Made by a program: the position numbers and the translations under genes. A stretch of 64,000 nt of DNA from Platycnemis pennipes (taxonomy: Eukaryota > Arthropoda > Insecta > Odonata > Platycnemididae), in NCBI GenBank assembly GCA_933228895.1, contig OW121848.1:159790688-159854687 (forward strand). Direction: 5' to 3'. How positions within the stretch are numbered: position 1 is the stretch's first letter; the number at the start of each line of letters is the position of its first letter. Shown in pieces: positions 1-9,255 of this stretch. Under the pieces are notes generated by a model. That model saw nothing but the letters and a program-made list of their open reading frames with translations, had not been told where the DNA came from and made no database searches.

Positions 1-1496
1 TCAGGAAACTTATCAAAAATCATGAGCATGGGTGTGGCAGCCTTACCAAATTCACTCTTATGCTAAGTGCTAGGATTAGAATAGGTACTTTCCGTGGTAA
101 AATTCATATGACATTAGATAACCTGCTGGAGGTTTTATGCACCAAATCTTATAGCCAAATCGGATCCTCGGATGAATTATTTACATACATGACGGCCAAA
201 TTACGGCACCATGACTTAAGTGCTGTTCACTTCTAAACTTAGACATAAATTTGTCCGGCAAAATATCAGGGAAGGGCCTCAAATTACATTTCATCATTTG
301 GATCCGATATCGTACTGTCTTGGCAGTGAGCAAAACAGCACATTTTGAGAAATATATCTCTGCGCATAGCATTACAAATTAGGTCATTGTGAGTTTCTCT
401 TTTTGCTTCCCAAAATGATCTTTTAGAAGGAGCGTTGTTGTACCCAAACAAGGGCAATATAGTGATGAAAGTTTTCATCTCTTCTATACTTATATTTCGG
501 TGAGGACATTTTTTTGATGGGCGTACTTATTGGATGCGACACAAAGAAAATGAACCATATTATCGTCAACGATTGATTCAAATAATTCTACTAGAATCAA
601 ATTGCATTCTTTGGTGTACTCTGGATGAGGAAAAAAGGGATAGTTTTCTGCAGTCCCGCTGTATTCCATTCCCTATGCACCAATTTTTTCTTTCTCTTCT
701 TCACCATGAAAATATTTTTGTGACCACCTTGTAATCTGGGATAGCTTCCGTCGTTGATGCTTTGGACAGTACAACTTCCGCAGGGCACCGGAGTTGTCGG
801 CCAATTAGATTATCAAACAAACTACCATCATCCTCATCGGCAAAGTCTTCGTCCGTGAGGTCATTTACATCTGGAGGCTCGATGTATATTTTATCAACAT
901 CCTCATACTCCAAAATATCAAGAACTACTAGCAATATCAAGTCTGTACAAAAATATAAACTTATTTAATTAAAAATAAGGTTGATAATTGCACAAGTATA
1001 TAGATACATTCAAATTAGGACAGATTATATTTTCATATGCAGAAAAACATAAGAAAATAGTGACCCCCGAATTTCAAAACAATTGACCCCATCTGCGCCT
1101 AGCGTGACCATATGGTCACACCTGTGAAAAACTACTTATAAAATATCTGCTATAGCAAACACAAATAAAATAATATATAACTACATTAAAATGAACCTAA
1201 ACATGCTAATATTGTTAAATAAAATACATACATTTACCATAGTATTTTAGTAAGACATACTTATGCAAGACGAAAATCCCTTATGAGGAGCTTCGACGGC
1301 ACGAGAAAGATCTCACGAGCTTGACAGCACCAAAAGTTATGATAGTGGTCTGAACACTGCCTGTCATGCTTCCAAATACTATTCGCGATGATGTAAAAGC
1401 GTGTACGCAAGATGGCGACCCTGCGACATTTTATTGTTTCGGGATAAAAAATTAACTTCTTACCGTAACCATATGGTCACGCTCGGCGTTAAAGGG
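1..1496 (-). pseudogene. piggyBac transposable element 1, 5' part, decayed transposase
   Basis: This is a minus-strand piggyBac-type element whose 3' part lies beyond the window start. The element end is at 1496, next to the sequence TTAA (1497-1500), the piggyBac target site. Reading down the minus strand from 940 there is an acidic N-terminus (residues DVDKIYIEPPDVNDLTDE), then a decayed stretch. Below 478 comes a segment typical of the DDE_Tnp_1_7 family: FGYNNAPSKRSFW, then LICNAMRRDIF, then RPFPDILPDKF. Near 160-90 the residues [15 protein letters not shown] resemble the family's second conserved block. Frameshifts and stops break the frame several times, so it cannot encode a full transposase. 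A perfect 16-bp palindrome, GTGACCATATGGTCAC, sits at 1104-1119, and a partial copy lies near the end at 1467-1481. Family assignment is firm; exact exon or frame joins are not. Confidence 0.8.
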
Positions 1497-1634
1497 TTAA
1501 TTATATTTCTGAACAGTTACTTTATAAATAAAATCTGAAATTTTACTCTGCTTATTTTTTTTACTGTAACTAAGAAGTAGCTCATTTTCCAGTTTTGAAA
1601 CCATCAGTAAAGTAGATTGATTGATCGCCGTAAG

Positions 1635-2738
1635 ATGGCAGCGGTGATGGATTTGCACAGTTGCACGTCGTGCAATTTAAGTCTTGGAATCGCGGACAAA
1701 GTTATTTCGTGTGACGTTTGTGATAATATTTATCACCATAAATGTTCAGGCTTGAATGAAATATGTTTGCGCATACTGAGCGACTTCAATTTTATTAGTT
1801 GGAAGTGTTTTTCTTGTCGCTATCGGAAGCACAGGCTTTCCAACATGGCGTCCGACATAGAAGAATTGAAATCCGAGTTAACAGCTCTGAAGCTTGATTT
1901 CGCGGCCCATAAGAAGCCGACTATCCCCAAAAAAGTTAGTTTTGCGGAAGATATTTCGGTGAATCCTGTTCCTGTGGTGGAAAAGTCGATGGTCACCATG
2001 CAACAAGTCGAAAAATCAATTAGTGAAGTGACGCTACAGAAACAACTCGTGAATTCATCTAAACATAATGGCGTGCCAGTCTCTAAACCTGATTCACCAC
2101 CTCTAAATCCGCCTCAGATAAATGAATCTTCGGATACCCCGACTGCTAAGTTCAGTGGCAGGAAAGATTTGTCAGTGAATGAAAACCGTCCGGGTGTTCC
2201 TACCGCCAAGGAGGCTGTTAGCGTAACCGACGCCGACGGCTTTACTAAAATTACGCACAAGCGTAAATCCAAAAGAAAGGGTAACATCTTTGGATCTAAT
2301 AAAGTGGTCAGTGAGGAGTGTTCCTTCGCCGGAGTGCCCCGACGCGTAAATCTATACGTCGGGCGAGTGAATAAATCAACTACACCGGAGGTAATAGTAA
2401 ACTACCTGAGAAGAAAGCTTACCTCTAGTTCCCCAAGTGACTTCGGGTGTTCCATTCTAAATTGCGGTAGAATGTATAATTCTTTCGTGGTTACCGCTCC
2501 CATGAGTCTACTGGATGTCCTCCTCAAGAGTGAAACATGGCCGGACGACGTTTCTATTGGCAAGTACTTTCCCCCCAAAAAGTCACTAGCGAGCCACCAG
2601 CCTGAGGTGCCCTCGGTTATCTCCAAATCTTTATCTGACTTAAGTGCCACGAGTGTTGAATCTTTACCCAGTAATGGTGTCAATAGCAATCAAACTGATT
2701 CCTCTGAGGGCTTGACTGCTACACCATTCAGCTCCTGA
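1635..2738 (+). CDS. LINE ORF1, PHD-like zinc finger gag protein
   Basis: About 367 residues from the first ATG in frame at 1635. Residues 10-60 form a PHD/RING-like zinc cluster: CTSC, CDVC, a YHHKC motif and a final CFSC, giving a C4-H-C3-like order. A heptad-rich stretch follows (IEELKSELTALKLDFAAHK), likely a coiled coil for self-association. The centre is low-complexity, rich in Ser, Pro and Lys, with a basic patch (HKRKSKRKG). The C-terminal part around VPRRVNLYVGRVNKSTTPEV has an RRM-like look, as expected for an RNA-binding LINE ORF1 protein. The ORF ends with TGA at 2736-2738, immediately followed by CTAG. The next 970 codons stay open in the same frame. Function as RNA-binding gag is family knowledge. 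Confidence 0.85.
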   Translation: MAAVMDLHSCTSCNLSLGIADKVISCDVCDNIYHHKCSGLNEICLRILSDFNFISWKCFSCRYRKHRLSNMASDIEELKSELTALKLDFAAHKKPTIPKKVSFAEDISVNPVPVVEKSMVTMQQVEKSISEVTLQKQLVNSSKHNGVPVSKPDSPPLNPPQINESSDTPTAKFSGRKDLSVNENRPGVPTAKEAVSVTDADGFTKITHKRKSKRKGNIFGSNKVVSEECSFAGVPRRVNLYVGRVNKSTTPEVIVNYLRRKLTSSSPSDFGCSILNCGRMYNSFVVTAPMSLLDVLLKSETWPDDVSIGKYFPPKKSLASHQPEVPSVISKSLSDLSATSVESLPSNGVNSNQTDSSEGLTATPFSS

Positions 2739-5651
2739 CTAGGAGTCTCTAACGTAAACAAGTGTCGTCACCATGGTAACAATGAATGTAGGGAGAATAA
2801 TATAACCTTGAAGTTTTTCTTCGTCAACATTCAGTGTATTAGGAATAAATACCTTGAACTAGAATTACTGACGAATGAACTGGGGATTGATGTTTTGGCA
2901 CTAGCTGAACACTGGTTACGCCAGGATGAAATATCTTCCTGTGCTATTGAAGGTCTTAATCTAATCTCCTCTTACTGTAGGCAATTGCACAAATGTGGTG
3001 GTGTCTCTTTGTATTGTCAACCAAAGATTAATATGGTCTGCCTGAACTTGGATTGTTCAGTGGAATCAACTTGTGAGTGCTCTGGTGCTTTGCTTAAAGT
3101 GAGAAACCAAACCTTTGCAATCCTATCCATTTATCGGCCCCCTGGTGGTAATTTTAGCATCTTTTTGAATACTATAAATGATGTTCTTGTGTCTCTACTG
3201 GGCAGAAGCCTGAATGGTATAGTAATATTTGGTGATTTAAATGTTGATTTTCTAAAAGATTCTATCATGAAGAGTGACCTCACGAATTTGCTTTCCTCCT
3301 TTGGGCTTCAGGTTGTAAATTCTGATCCTACTAGAGTTACTGCAAATTGTCAGTCCCTCCTTGATTATTTTATCACGAACATCCCAGCCTCTAAGCTAAA
3401 GTGTGAAAATGTAAATACTGGCCTGTCTGACCACTTTGGCCTCTGTGTGCATGTGGAGTTTGACACTTTCATCTCCAAACCTCCCAATCGCTTGGTCACT
3501 AGGAGAATTTTCTGTAAGAACTCCATGATGGAATTTGCTACCTCACTGGAGCAGGAATCTTGGGAGGATGTTGTCTCTGCTGCCAACTGTGATGCCAAAT
3601 TTAGTGCTTTTATCAATGTTTTTATCGTGTATTTCAATGCTTCTTTTCCCCACAAAAAAGTTAAACTAGGTGTGGCAAATGGAAATTTTAAGATTATCTC
3701 ACCTGAAATTATTGCCCTATCTAAAAATATCCGGGAACTTCATCTTAAAAGTAAATTCACTGATCCTAATCTTCGTAAAACATATCAATTAGCTCATAAG
3801 AATTTCAGAACACTCATAAACAACACCAGGAAGCATAAAATTGAACAAACTATCAAAAATTCCAGCAATATTAGTAAATCTACATGGAATGTCATAAGAC
3901 ATCTTACCACTGCCTCTACTGTAGAAATCAAAAATCCTCCCTCTATCAGCTTTGGTGGCATCAGAGTCTCGGAGCCAGAAGCGATTGCCGACTTGTTTAA
4001 CACTCACTTCTGTAATGTTGCCACGAAACTCCCCACAAAAGTAAACACACCGAACCAACTTCAAAAGCACTTCCATCAATCTATGTTCCTTTTTCCCACT
4101 AATCAGTTAGAAATAATAAAAACTATCAACTCTTTTGGAAATAAATTTTCTACAGGCCTGGATGACATCCCTATGCCAGTTTTGAAAGCTGTTGCACCCA
4201 TCATTGCATTACCCCTGGCTGATATCATCAACTCATCCTTTTCCTCTGGATGCTTTCCTACTACCCTCAAATCTTCCCGTGTGATACCTGTTCATAAAAA
4301 AGGTTCTCGCGAAAATGCTGACAACTACAGACCTATATCCATCCTTTCTGTTTTTTCTAAACTAATGGAAAAATTATTCTTCACACGTGTATATGAATAT
4401 TTATCTTCAAAGAAACTACTCCATGAAAACCAACATGGTTTTCGGAGTGGTAAGTCCACTACAACTGCCTCCTTTGAGCTCATTAATGAAATACTTCTTG
4501 GCCTTAATGACAAACTTCTCACTCTTGGTATTTTCTTTGACCTAAGTAAGGCATTTGACCTCATTGACCACAACATTTTAAAAAATAAGCTCAATGCTCT
4601 TGGGATCACTGGTTTGCCCCTTAAATGGATTATGTCCTATCTTAGTGAAAGGATGCAAGTTGTCTGCTATTCCAGTTGCAATTCGACTGTAAAATCCAGT
4701 CCAATGAAACTCTCCTGTGGGGTACCTCAAGGGTCACTCCTGGGACCACTCCTATTCCTATTGTTCATCAATGACCTTCCGAACCACCTATCCCATAGCA
4801 AATCAATTCTCTATGCAGACGATACATCTGCCATCATCACGGCTGACAGTCCCCAAAATCTAATCCACCTCAGTAATGTGACTGTCAATGAAATGCAACA
4901 ATGGTGCAGCATGAATAACCTCATGCTCAATGAAGAAAAAACTGTCTTTCTGCAATTCCTGCATAAGAGATCCAATAAGGTGGTTCTCTTTCCCAGCAAT
5001 AAAAAAAATCTACACGGAAACAGCATAAATACCACTAAGTTCCTTGGGCTTATCATTTCAGATACCCTAGATTGGTCACATCATATCCAAGCCATAATCA
5101 GTAAATTATCGGTAGGCACCTTTATGATCAGGAAGTTAGCACCTATTGTGTCTCCTGATACCTTGAAAAAGGTGTATTTTGCTAAAATACATTCTCACTT
5201 ATCCTATGGTATTTTGTTCTGGGGAAATTCAACTGCCTCAAGAAGAGCTTTTTCCGCTCAAAAGCAAGCCATCAAGGCAATGTTCCAAGTCTCTATACGA
5301 ACCCCAGGCAAACCTCTTTTTTCAAACGCAAAAATCCTCACACTGCCTTCTTTATATATTTTGATCTGTGCTTGCTTCATACACTCCAACCGGGACAAAT
5401 TTCCTGCCAATGCCTCTTACCACAATTACTCCACCCGCTCCAGAAATAACATACACACTCAGCAATACTCTAGTTCTCTCTGCCTGAATGGTCCCTACCA
5501 CTCCGCCTCTGTAATCTTTAATAATATCCCAGATGAAATTAAAGCTGTCTCTTCACCTGTTTTGTTTAAATTAAGGGTAAAAAATCTCCTACTCAATAGG
5601 TGCTACTATAGTGTTACAGAATACTTTGAAGACTCTCATATAAACTTATGA
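2739..5651 (+). CDS. LINE ORF2, APE-type endonuclease and reverse transcriptase
   Basis: An open frame of about 970 codons that begins right after the ORF1 stop, in the same frame. The APE endonuclease is complete: VNIQCIRNK, LAEHWL, SIYRPP, FGDLNVDF, LLDYFITN and SDHFGL are the expected active-site blocks. The reverse transcriptase follows with VIPVHKKGS, NYRPISIL, HGFRSGKSTT, the catalytic FDLSKAFD block, GVPQGSLLGPLLF and YADD (4812-4823), then a thumb region around FLGLIISDTLDW. No RNase H is seen. No ATG precedes the endonuclease: the codon at 2808, just before its first residues, is TTG. The first in-frame Met lies inside the endonuclease domain, about 100 residues past the stop. This suggests synthesis by readthrough of the ORF1 TGA, or by non-AUG reinitiation. 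Confidence 0.9.
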   Translation, partial: LGVSNVNKCRHHGNNECRENNITLKFFFVNIQCIRNKYLELELLTNELGIDVLALAEHWLRQDEISSCAIEGLNLISSYCRQLHKCGGVSLYCQPKINMVCLNLDCSVESTCECSGALLKVRNQTFAILSIYRPPGGNFSIFLNTINDVLVSLLGRSLNGIVIFGDLNVDFLKDSIMKSDLTNLLSSFGLQVVNSDPTRVTANCQSLLDYFITNIPASKLKCENVNTGLSDHFGLCVHVEFDTFISKPPNRLVTRRIFCKNSMMEFATSLEQESWEDVVSAANCDAKFSAFINVFIVYFNASFPHKKVKLGVANGNFKIISPEIIALSKNIRELHLKSKFTDPNLRKTYQLAHKNFRTLINNTRKHKIEQTIKNSSNISKSTWNVIRHLTTASTVEIKNPPSISFGGIRVSEPEAIADLFNTHFCNVATKLPTKVNTPNQLQKHFHQSMFLFPTNQLEIIKTINSFGNKFSTGLDDIPMPVLKAVAPIIALPLADIINSSFSSGCFPTTLKSSRVIPVHKKGSRENADNYRPISILSVFSKLMEKLFFTRVYEYLSSKKLLHENQHGFRSGKSTTTASFELINEILLGLNDKLLTLGIFFDLSKAFDLIDHNILKNKLNALGITGLPLKWIMSYLSERMQVVCYSSCNSTVKSSPMKLSCGVPQGSLLGPLLFLLFINDLPNHLSHSKSILYADDTSAIITADSPQNLIHLSNVTVNEMQQWCSMNNLMLNEEKTVFLQFLHKRSNKVVLFPSNKKNLHGNSINTTKFLGLIISDTLDWSHHIQAIISKLSVGTFMIRKLAPIVSPDTLKKVYFAKIHSHLSYGILFWGNSTASRRAFSAQKQAIKAMFQVSIRTPGKPLFSNAKILTLPSLYILICACFIHSNRDKFPANASYHNYSTRSRNNIHTQQYSSSLCLNGPYHSASVIFNNIPDEIKAVSSPVLFKLRVKNLLLNRCYYSVTEYFEDSHINL

Positions 5652-5820
5652 TGGTGTAGTCTGTAGTGTATGATTTTTTCCTTTTTCTGTATTTCTCGCT
5701 GTGTATTTATATATGGTGTATGTATCTTAATGTTTAATTTGTATTTTATATTGCATTTTATATATGCTAACCTTTTGACGTAGCCATGCATTGTATTTTG
5801 CCAACGGTGATAAATAAATA

Positions 5821-5827
5821 TTATTAA

Positions 5828-5870
<43 letters not shown>
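5821..5870 (+). repeat. (ATT)n tail of the LINE
   Basis: About 15 tandem ATT/TTA triplets directly after the 3' UTR (which contains AATAAA-like TAAATAAATA). Short tandem repeats rather than poly(A) end several LINE clades, so this is taken as the element's 3' terminus. Confidence 0.85.
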
Positions 5871-5872
5871 GT

Positions 5873-6835
5873 TCTCAATGGATGAAAAGTATGATCTCGC
5901 AACACTGCTTCACACGACTGATGCACCATGTGAATGCAAGTTCGCACCCAAACACTTTTGTTTACTGATAAAGGTGAAACCAAATGTGCAACAACGCTCC
6001 TCTGCTCATTGTGCGGTATAATCATTTCACATATGTTTTTTATTACATTTAAGTTGAAAAAATGCTAATTTGATGTGTTCATATGATAATAATCATTATT
6101 TTAATGGATAAAAATGGCATATTTCATAAAGAAAAACATTTAAAATATTTTTATTGCCATTTCCTACTATTTTTTATATTCATAACCTCATTTTGCATAT
6201 TTTTCGCATATTTACTAAATTTGCAGACACTTTTATCCCGAATTTTCGCAGAAAATTCATGATTATTGCAACATACGAATTTTTCCGGCTTTGATTTTTG
6301 CTGGTTATTTGCTGGCCTTGGTAGTAATGGGTTCAAGCCCTCACCTGCTATTTCAGGCATTACTGGTTCAAATCCTGCTCGGATTGTCACCACCCAGGAT
6401 GTGGCTGTGTGTGTTATGTATTTGTCATTGGTTAATTTGCCCGATGTAACAGACCATCTGTGCTGTTTTCAGGTCTATGAAAAATAAATTCATCCTGCAA
6501 ACGAAATTCCCCAGGAACATCACTATCGCTGAAGTTTCCTTCTGCATGTAGGAACTAAAACTATGTATTTCAGTCACTTAAAAACTCCATTCACATGCAG
6601 TAATATTCTCGCCCAAAGAAGTCCTTAAAAAAACAGGTTCATGTGAGTGGATATTTTTCTTGTTCCCTTGGGCTGTGCTCTATCCCCTCATGTTATGAAA
6701 TAAGAAATGTTGTATGAGTTAGTGATGGTGATATTGAAGGAGGAACATCCTCGTTAGATGTAGCCATTAACAAGCCAATGTAGGATAAGTTTCCATATTT
6801 CATCTCTACCCCATACACTGTTTTAAGGACTCCTG
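5873..6835. other. no gene seen, AT-rich spacer
   Basis: No convincing coding potential. A short segment at 6318-6380 carries two box-B-like strings (GGGTTCAAGCCC and GGTTCAAATCC), which may be a worn tRNA-derived repeat. No A box or paired arms support a tRNA. Confidence 0.4.
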
Positions 6836-7031
6836 GGGTGGATTGCAAGAACGAGGTTTAAACCGTGGTTTAGACGGTGGCTAGGGAAAATGGCCAAAAC
6901 TGCGGTTTTTGGCTTGCAAGAACGGGTTTTACATCAGACGTCGTCTAAACCGCGGTTCAAAAGCAGCCAATTTCCGAACCTCCTGCTGGGTAGGTTTAAG
7001 CCGCAGTCTGCGTTCGCAAGAGACACCAAAC

Positions 7032-7930
7032 ATGGCCAGCCGGTAGTTTTTTGACGTTCGCGAGGCAGAGGAAATAGAAGAAATTAGAGATATTGAGGAT
7101 GCTGACGTTCCACCAATAAGGATAAACAGATTAATTAGGGACCAAAGTGATCTATTTTTATCATACATCAATTCAGAGTTTGAACAGAGATAAAGCTTTA
7201 ATAAAGAAGTAACTCATCATCAGCTATTGGGAGAAATGAACTATGGTATTAGACTTATGACGGACCGCTGGGGATTCACAGTGCCACCAATTATTCAATT
7301 GCTTATGTAATTAAGGTTTTTGCCACTGCAAGTTTTTTTTAAGGTTTTAAGTGATCAGATTGGTGTTCCATGAATCAACGGCTTTTAGTTGCTATTATTC
7401 AATTGCTTATGTAATTAAGGTTTTTGCCACTGCAAGTTTTTTTTTAAGGTTTTAAGTGATCAGATTGGTGTTCCATGAATCAACGGCTTTTAGGTGCTTA
7501 AGGAATGTAAGCGAAGCTTTGTGCTCATAGGGGCCAATTATTACCAAATTCCCCTTAATTGCCACAGAATTACATGATGTGATAGCTGGATTTTCTCTCT
7601 TAGGGGGCATGAATTACTTTTGAAATGTGAAGTAATGTTAAGAAAAATAACGATAAATAGGTTGCGCTTATACAGTTGATTGATGATTAAAAATCGTGCT
7701 CCAAATTTAGTGAAATTACCCATTCTTAGCTGTTAACCTATTGGAAAAACCTCTAAATATTTACGCTAGTGCTTTTCGGAAAATGTATGGAGTACACAGA
7801 ACTAATCGATTTATTAGGTACCTAATTTTAGTAGGAACAACTTCCCTGGCATTGGTTCTCTAGACTGCACGCACATTAAAATTTCCTACCCAGACATAAG
7901 TCAATATTAAGGAATATTATTCAATCAGCA
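7032..7930 (+). pseudogene. Harbinger-type (DDE_Tnp_4) transposase remnant
   Basis: Coding remnants in shifting frames. The first is FFDVREAEEIEEIRDIEDAD, then INRLIRDQSDLFLSYINSEF. Next comes a block FNKEVTHHQLLGEMNYGIRL followed by TDRWGFTVPPIIQLL, and a stretch reading VLSDQIGVP that matches the family's helix-turn-helix region. Finally FPGIGSLDCTHIKIS (about 7840-7885) is the classic PIF/Harbinger block with the first catalytic Asp. The later Asp and Glu blocks are not visible. A 104-bp tandem duplication interrupts the gene at 7291-7498. Stops and frameshifts make it non-functional. Confidence 0.75.
7291..7498. repeat. 104-bp tandem duplication inside the Harbinger transposase
   Basis: Two nearly identical copies, 7291-7394 and 7395-7498, differing mainly by one T in a poly-T run and a base near the 3' end. 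The duplicated segment includes the IQLL to VLSDQIGVP coding region. Confidence 0.9.
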
Positions 7931-8099
7931 TACAAATAATAGGTTGACAATAGGGTTATTGATTTATTTTTTAGCGTTCAATGTTCACTGGACATATACA
8001 TAATTACAGGGCGAACAATCAAAAAATATAACTACAAAAATAAACTGGATACAGCCACAAAAATAATAATTTAACTGCCTTGATCATTAAGTCACTTCA

Positions 8100-8345
8100 C
8101 AAACAAATTCTTCGCTTCTTTTAAAAAGTTGTCTTTCCTTGTATAAAAGTCCAGTTCATTGAAATGCCTTATACTTTTGGGTTATTGGCATTATAGTTTC
8201 CACAAATATCTTTCAATTCCTCCTTATTTCTATTCAACGTGGTCGCATAATACACCTTACTCTCTAGTATTACATACTCTGACATAATAGAGATCAGGAG
8301 CAGCTTCTCTTCCAGCAGAAAGTTTTCGTTTCGCCACTGCACATG
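8100..8345 (-). pseudogene. Harbinger Myb/SANT-like accessory protein remnant
   Basis: On the minus strand the frame reads RNENFLLEEKLLLISIMSEY, then VILESKVYYATTLNRNKEEL, then KDICGNYNANNP. This matches the general pattern of the Myb/SANT-like DNA-binding protein that Harbinger elements encode next to the transposase: an F-x-x-E-E-x-x-L-L start, ILESK in the middle, and a K-x-x-W/L-x-x-I-x-x-x-Y/F-N end. The opening Trp is replaced by Phe, as often in these proteins. It is convergent with the transposase remnant and close to the right terminal repeat. Only one domain's worth is readable. Confidence 0.55.
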
Positions 8346-8599
8346 CTCACTAGATACTCACATGCTTCCAAACTGAAAGTTCGCGGTGTTTATTTACGTC
8401 GCTAAGGCACTTACAATTGCTTTTCGGGAAAAAAATGACAGTAGCCAGCGTTGCCACATAATCAACAACGGCAGGCCACGGTTTTCATAGAACGCGACAA
8501 AACCTTTTTTATGCAAGCGGAAGGAAGATCGCGTCCAGGCCGCGGCTTATGAAGACGCTGTCTAAACCACGGCTTGAACGTCATTCTTGCAATCCACCC

Positions 8600-9255
8600 T
8601 TAAAGTTCATGGCTCAACTCTGTCTTTGCTCAAGGCCCCATTGAAAGGACTTTCAGAATGACTCAAGAATATTTTGTCACCAGATGGTAACATGCTAGCT
8701 CAAATGCCCTCATGGTCTTTGGTGTATACATAGTGACATTTATGGAGTTTTGCTTCCTTTCTTTGAAATAATATGTGAGCAAGTTGTGCATTAGCAATAA
8801 TAAACACATTCATGATTAAACAATTCCTTAAAGGTTCAAAAGATCTTTGTTAGCATGGCACATCAGGTCAGTTCGTTTCAGACAGCTGTGGAATGATAAA
8901 GTTAAAAACTGTTTGCTGCTAACAGCTTAGTTAGGAAGGAGTACAGATAGAGTCATTTATATTTCTGTGAGAAGATGACTGTATGGAAAGATCTTAATGT
9001 ATCTTAACCAATGACCTCTTATCTTTAGCCTTAGTGTAAGGGAATTATCATTCCATTTACAGCGAAGTAGTTGTTGTAGTTGCCATAGCATTTCCGCTAA
9101 GTATATTTTACTAAATCTCAGAACTTTTTATTTGTATTGATTATGTTTTTGACATGATGTCAGTATGTATGGGAGTATTGAAAAGTTATCCATGAAATAT
9201 GTTTGTGTGTTATTCAATTAGCTTTGATTTTTATTTAGTGATATTTTTATTATAG
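8600..9255. other. no gene seen, presumed intron or upstream of the CS-domain gene
   Basis: AT-rich sequence without a credible ORF. The end at 9240-9255 (TTTTTATTATAG) is a good polypyrimidine tract and AG acceptor for the exon at 9256, so this is most likely intron and the gene starts further upstream or outside the window. Confidence 0.5.

Larger units (their letters stand above)
1501..5872 (+). mobile_element. CR1/Jockey-type LINE, near intact
   Basis: A non-LTR retrotransposon with a gag-like ORF1 (1635-2738), an endonuclease plus reverse transcriptase ORF2 (to 5651), a short AT-rich 3' UTR and a trinucleotide ATT tail (5821-5870). The 5' boundary is not defined by a target-site duplication. 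The element begins somewhere between the piggyBac TTAA at 1497-1500 and the ORF1 start. Domain order (zinc finger ORF1, APE-type endonuclease, RT, no RNase H) fits the Jockey/CR1 group; I cannot fix the clade without a tree. Both ORFs are free of internal stops, so this is a young or constrained copy. ORF1 and ORF2 share one reading frame and are divided by a single TGA. Confidence 0.9.
6836..8599 (+). mobile_element. PIF/Harbinger DNA transposon, decayed, both genes present as remnants
   Basis: Terminal inverted repeats GGGTGGATTGCAAGAA (6836 onward) and its complement ending at 8599 bound a 1.76-kb element. The similarity continues inward through blocks like GTGGTTTAGAC. Between them lie a plus-strand transposase remnant and, convergently on the minus strand, a Myb/SANT-like accessory protein remnant. 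This is the two-gene arrangement known for Harbinger elements. The 3-bp target-site duplication expected for the family is not recognisable (CTG left, TTA right). The first 130 and last 150 bases are unusually GC-rich for the window. Confidence 0.8.

Noticed and set aside
6318..6380. tRNA or SINE head with box-B-like GGTTCAAATCC
   Set aside because: No A box at suitable spacing and no cloverleaf arms; two B-like strings alone are weak evidence.
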